DNA of 64,000 nucleotides from Silvania hatchlandensis (GTDB lineage: Bacteria; Pseudomonadota; Gammaproteobacteria; Enterobacterales; Enterobacteriaceae): the NCBI RefSeq assembly GCF_025564065.1, contig NZ_JAMGZK010000052.1, positions 62,001-126,000 on the forward strand, in the 5' to 3' direction. A program made the position numbers and the translations under genes. Of this stretch, positions 60,749 through 64,000 are shown piece after piece. Below the pieces are notes generated by a model, which searched no databases, was not told where the DNA came from, and saw only the letters and a program-made list of their open reading frames with translations. Positions within the stretch are counted from its first letter, which is position 1, and every line of letters begins with the position of its first letter.

Positions 60749-62551
60749 ATGACGTTAATGACCGGAAAAACAGTGGCGGCATGGCAGCAGCACATTAAGC
60801 AGAATAGCGATGACGTTTTTGCCCTCTTAAAAGATCATCTTGCTGCACTGTCGACTGATGATAACGCCTGGATTGCGATTGCCAGTCCGGCGCAGCTGCA
60901 GGCGCAAATAGACGCGGTTCTGCCCCTGTATCGCAGTAACCCCGACGCGTTGCCCTTATTCGGTATTCCTTTTGCGGTCAAAGACAATGTCGATGTGGCA
61001 GGCTGGCCGACCACCGCCGCCTGTCCGGCATTTGAATTTGTGGCTGAGGAAGATGCCACCGCCGTGGCCCGCCTGAAGGCGGCGGGTGCGATCCTGATCG
61101 GTAAAACCAATCTTGACCAGTTTGCTACCGGGCTTGTCGGGACGCGTTCCCCTTACGGTGCGGTGCCCAACACTTTTAACCCGGATTACGTCAGCGGCGG
61201 GTCCAGCTCGGGGTCGGCATCCGTGGTGGCCCGTGGTCTGGTGCCCTTTGCCTTTGGCACCGACACGGCCGGGTCGGGCCGCGTGCCTGCCGGGTTTAAC
61301 AACATTGTTGGCCTCAAGCCCACCAAGGGCTGGCTCCCGGCAACCGGGGTGCTGCCTGCCTGTCGTCTGAATGACACGCTGTCGGTGTTTGCCCTGACGG
61401 TTGAAGATGCGTTTTATATTGCCTCCCTGGCGGGCGGCACAGACAACGCTGACGCTTACTCCCGCACCCATCCAGCGACCGCCCCTGCGGCGATGTCGGC
61501 TGCGCCGCTACTGGCGATCCCGGCTGAGTTACGCTTCTTTGATGATGCGCAGGCCCAAAATGCCTGGGAGCGCGCGCTGGACGCCCTGCGAGCCAGTGGC
61601 GCAACCCTCAAACCGATTGATTTCTCGGCGTTTTATCAGCTGGCCGAGCAGCTGTATCAGGGGCCGTGGGTCGCTGAGCGGACCGCTGCCGTCGGCGAGA
61701 TGCTTGATCACCCGGAACAGATGGATCCCACCGTCCACGCCATTATCTCTGCCGGGCTGAACTACAGCGCGGTGGACGCGTTCAACGCCGAATATCTGCG
61801 CGCTGAGTTGGCGCAAAAAATCCAGCATGCCTTACGCGATGTGGATGCGCTGGTGGTGCCCACGTCACCCACCATTCATACCCTGCAAGAGATGCAGCAG
61901 GAGCCTGTCCGCTACAACTCGCATTTTGGCACCTACACCAACTTCACCAACCTGGCCGACCTCAGCGCCCTGGCGTTGCCCGCCCCGTTCAGGGCAGACG
62001 GGCTGCCTGCGGGCATCACCCTGCTTGCCCCGGCATGGCATGACCGGGCGCTGGCAGATTTTGGCCTGCGCTGGCAGCGGCAGCTGGCGTTACCGCTGGG
62101 TGCCACCGGGCAGCCCTTCGACGCGGCAGGGGCCACGCTTCCGGTCTCTTCTCACCACGTGCGGGTGGCGGTGGTTGGGGCGCACCTGCGCGGAATGCCG
62201 CTTAACGCCCAGCTCACCACCCGCCAGGCAGTGTTTGTCGAGGCCACCGAAACCGCCCCCTATTACCGCCTGTATGCGCTGGCTAACACCCAGCCCGCCA
62301 AACCGGGTATTGCCCGGGATGCTTCGGGCGCGGCCATTCAGGTGGAGCTGTGGGATATCCCGCTGGCGCGGTTTGGGGAGTTTGTTGCGGAAATTCCTGC
62401 CCCGCTGGGTATCGGCTCGCTGGAGCTCGGCGACGGGCGCTGGGTGAAGGGGTTTATCTGTGAACCGGCGGCGCTGCACGATGCCACCGACATTACTGAA
62501 TTCAAAGGCTGGCGTCACTGGGTTGCCCGCCAGGAGACGCGCCATGTTTAA
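60749..62551 (+). CDS. atzF: Allophanate hydrolase (AtzF-like)
   Basis: A 600-residue amidase-signature enzyme that splits allophanate into ammonia and carbon dioxide, the second step of ATP-dependent urea breakdown. The catalytic triad fits K78 (PFAVKDN), S152 (SGGSSSGSA) and S176 (GTDTAGSGRVP), with the same spacing as in AtzF. The C-terminal 130 residues or so (VAVVGAHLRGMPLNAQL to GSLELGDGRWVKGF) form the separate AtzF C-terminal domain. ATG 60749 has AGGA eight bases upstream; an earlier in-frame ATG at 60713 overlaps the promoter. Its stop overlaps the urea carboxylase start by eight bases. Confidence 0.93.
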   Translation: MTLMTGKTVAAWQQHIKQNSDDVFALLKDHLAALSTDDNAWIAIASPAQLQAQIDAVLPLYRSNPDALPLFGIPFAVKDNVDVAGWPTTAACPAFEFVAEEDATAVARLKAAGAILIGKTNLDQFATGLVGTRSPYGAVPNTFNPDYVSGGSSSGSASVVARGLVPFAFGTDTAGSGRVPAGFNNIVGLKPTKGWLPATGVLPACRLNDTLSVFALTVEDAFYIASLAGGTDNADAYSRTHPATAPAAMSAAPLLAIPAELRFFDDAQAQNAWERALDALRASGATLKPIDFSAFYQLAEQLYQGPWVAERTAAVGEMLDHPEQMDPTVHAIISAGLNYSAVDAFNAEYLRAELAQKIQHALRDVDALVVPTSPTIHTLQEMQQEPVRYNSHFGTYTNFTNLADLSALALPAPFRADGLPAGITLLAPAWHDRALADFGLRWQRQLALPLGATGQPFDAAGATLPVSSHHVRVAVVGAHLRGMPLNAQLTTRQAVFVEATETAPYYRLYALANTQPAKPGIARDASGAAIQVELWDIPLARFGEFVAEIPAPLGIGSLELGDGRWVKGFICEPAALHDATDITEFKGWRHWVARQETRHV

Positions 62552-64000
62552 TACCGTACTGATAGCCAACCGGGGTGAAATAGCCTGTCGCGCGATGCGC
62601 ACGCTGAAACGTCTGGGGATCGCCAGCGTGGCGGTCTATTCCGATGCGGATAAAAATGCCGAGCACGTCAGACAGGCCGATATCGCCATCCCGCTGGGGG
62701 GCGAGAAGGCCAGCGACAGCTATCTCAGGATCGACAAGATTATTGCCGCGGCCCGGCAAACTGGCGCCCAGGCCATCTGGCCGGGCTACGGTTTTCTCTC
62801 CGAAAGCCTGCCCTTTGCCGACGCCTGTCAGCAGGCCGGGATCGTCTTTATTGGCCCCACGGCGCAGCAGATTGGTGAGTTCGGCCTCAAACACCGCGCC
62901 CGCGAGCTGGCCGCACTGGCGGGCGTGCCGATGACGCCGGGAACCGGGCTGCTGAACTCGCTGGAAGAGGCGCTGGCCTCTGCAGAGTTTATTGGCTACC
63001 CGGTGATGCTGAAAAGTACCGCGGGCGGCGGTGGGATCGGCCTGACGCGCTGCGCCGATGCCGACGCTCTGGGGCAGGCGTGGGAGAGCGTGCGTCGGCT
63101 GGGGGAGCAGTTTTTCAGCGATGCAGGGGTGTTTGTCGAGCGCTGCGTTGACCGGGCGCGTCATATAGAAGTGCAGATTTTTGGCGACGGGAAAGGCAAC
63201 GTGGTGGCGCTCGGTGAACGCGACTGTTCCCTGCAGCGCCGCAACCAGAAAGTCGTGGAAGAGACTCCGGCACCCAACCTGCCCGCCAGCACCCGTGCGG
63301 CGCTGCTGGCGGCCGCGGTGCAGCTCGGTAAGCAGGTGAATTACCGCAGCGCCGGGACGGTGGAGTTTATCTATGATGCCGCGCTGGATGCTTTTTACTT
63401 CCTCGAAGTGAACACCCGCCTGCAGGTTGAGCATCCGGTAACCGAATGCGTCACCGGGCTGGATCTGGTGGAGTGTATGCTGCGCGTGGCGGCTGAAGAA
63501 TCTATCGACTGGGCACGGCTGAAGCAGGCCCCGCAGGGGGCCGCCATGGAAGTACGCATTTACGCGGAAAACCCGCTGAAAAACTTCCAGCCCAGCCCTG
63601 GCGTGTTAACCGAAGTGCTCTTTCCAGAGGACGTGCGCATCGACACCGGGGTGACCACCGGCAGCGAGGTCAGCGCTTTTTACGATCCGATGATTGCCAA
63701 ACTGATTGTGCATGCCCCAACCCGCGAAGCGGCGCTGGAAAAACTGCACACCGCGCTGAACGCCACGCGCCTGCACGGCATCACCACCAATCTGGACTAT
63801 CTGCGTCAGATTACCGCCAGCGAGGCCTTCCGCACCGGCAGCGTCTGGACGCGAATGCTCGACAGTGTGATCGCAACCTCAGCAGTGATTGAAGTGATCC
63901 AGCCCGGCACCTGGAGCAGCGTCCAGGATTATCCTGGGCGTCTGGGCTACTGGGATATCGGCGTCCCGCCTTCCGGCCCGATGGATGATTTTGCCTTCCG
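62544..64000 (+). CDS. uca: Urea carboxylase (3' end cut by window edge)
   Basis: Biotin-dependent urea carboxylase, first step of the urea amidolyase pathway, which turns urea, bicarbonate and ATP into allophanate. About 485 residues of some 1,200 are visible. They form the biotin carboxylase half: FNTVLIANRGEIACRAMRTL at the N-terminus, ATP-grasp glycine loop STAGGGGIGL, HIEVQIFGDGKGNVVALGERDCSLQRRNQKVVEE and EVNTRLQVEHPVTE. After about residue 450 comes VIEVIQPGTWSSVQDYPGRLGYW, the start of the KipA/AHS2-like carboxyltransferase domain, which distinguishes it from acetyl-CoA carboxylase. It is co-translated with the allophanate hydrolase. Confidence 0.93.
   Translation, partial: MFNTVLIANRGEIACRAMRTLKRLGIASVAVYSDADKNAEHVRQADIAIPLGGEKASDSYLRIDKIIAAARQTGAQAIWPGYGFLSESLPFADACQQAGIVFIGPTAQQIGEFGLKHRARELAALAGVPMTPGTGLLNSLEEALASAEFIGYPVMLKSTAGGGGIGLTRCADADALGQAWESVRRLGEQFFSDAGVFVERCVDRARHIEVQIFGDGKGNVVALGERDCSLQRRNQKVVEETPAPNLPASTRAALLAAAVQLGKQVNYRSAGTVEFIYDAALDAFYFLEVNTRLQVEHPVTECVTGLDLVECMLRVAAEESIDWARLKQAPQGAAMEVRIYAENPLKNFQPSPGVLTEVLFPEDVRIDTGVTTGSEVSAFYDPMIAKLIVHAPTREAALEKLHTALNATRLHGITTNLDYLRQITASEAFRTGSVWTRMLDSVIATSAVIEVIQPGTWSSVQDYPGRLGYWDIGVPPSGPMDDFAF

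Overview
The window comes from a chromosome of the Enterobacteriaceae. The best fit is the Enterobacter/Leclercia/Lelliottia/Citrobacter group, although the species cannot be named from the sequence alone. The evidence is a core gene order known from Escherichia coli and Salmonella: pheP (+), ybdG (-), nfsB (-), ybdF (-), the ramR-romA-ramA locus, ybdJ (-) and ybdK (-). These genes are recognisable residue by residue. Accessory cassettes sit between them. No rRNA or tRNA gene, CRISPR array or insertion sequence was seen.

Positions 1-33,627 are accessory and hold the most interesting content. An AbgT-family transporter (cut by the left edge) is divergent from a sigma-54 activator whose C-terminus is of the flagellar FlrC/FleR type. 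Next come a ToxR-like membrane regulator with a small membrane partner, then a FliA-like sigma-28 factor preceded by a near-consensus sigma-54 promoter, and a muramidase-like protein without a Sec signal. A 4,903-residue surface protein follows. It carries an LEPR-XLL-type N-terminus, a DUF4347 domain, cadherin/CSPG-like repeats and 12 + 11 alternating Ig-like modules. Its gene is translationally coupled to a TolC-like outer-membrane lipoprotein, two HlyD-like adaptors (one with a GAF-like N-terminal region) and a membrane M50 metalloprotease fused to a third HlyD-like half. There is no ABC ATPase. After this come yahO, an overlapping chemoreceptor/c-di-GMP phosphodiesterase pair, a soluble winged-helix protein and a MarT/FidL-like regulator pair. 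My reading is that a flagella-type regulatory cascade (sigma-54 activator, then sigma-28) has been wired to a giant adhesin and its own unusual exporter, with no flagellar structural genes in the window.

Positions 33,628-38,759 hold a probably Fur-controlled YncE-like lipoprotein and a TonB-dependent siderophore receptor, then pheP. Positions 38,814-44,177 are an insertion between pheP and ybdG: a HigBA-type toxin-antitoxin pair with mirrored operators, and a sugar catabolic operon (MFS symporter, TIM-barrel isomerase, Gfo/Idh/MocA oxidoreductase) with its LacI-type regulator and two identical operators.

Positions 44,179-58,369 return to the core (ybdG, nfsB, ybdF, ramR, romA, ramA, ybdJ, ybdK). 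Cassettes in between hold a DHA2 drug exporter with a divergent XRE regulator, a DUF2157 membrane protein, an unknown 200-residue protein, and a hydroxamate-type siderophore receptor divergent from a periplasmic Fes-like esterase around a strong Fur box. Positions 58,537-64,000 contain a cold-shock-domain protein, a REP-like element, a deletion-fusion pseudogene, a GNAT acetyltransferase, and a urea-degradation operon (allophanate hydrolase, then urea carboxylase, cut by the right edge) behind an almost perfect sigma-54 promoter.
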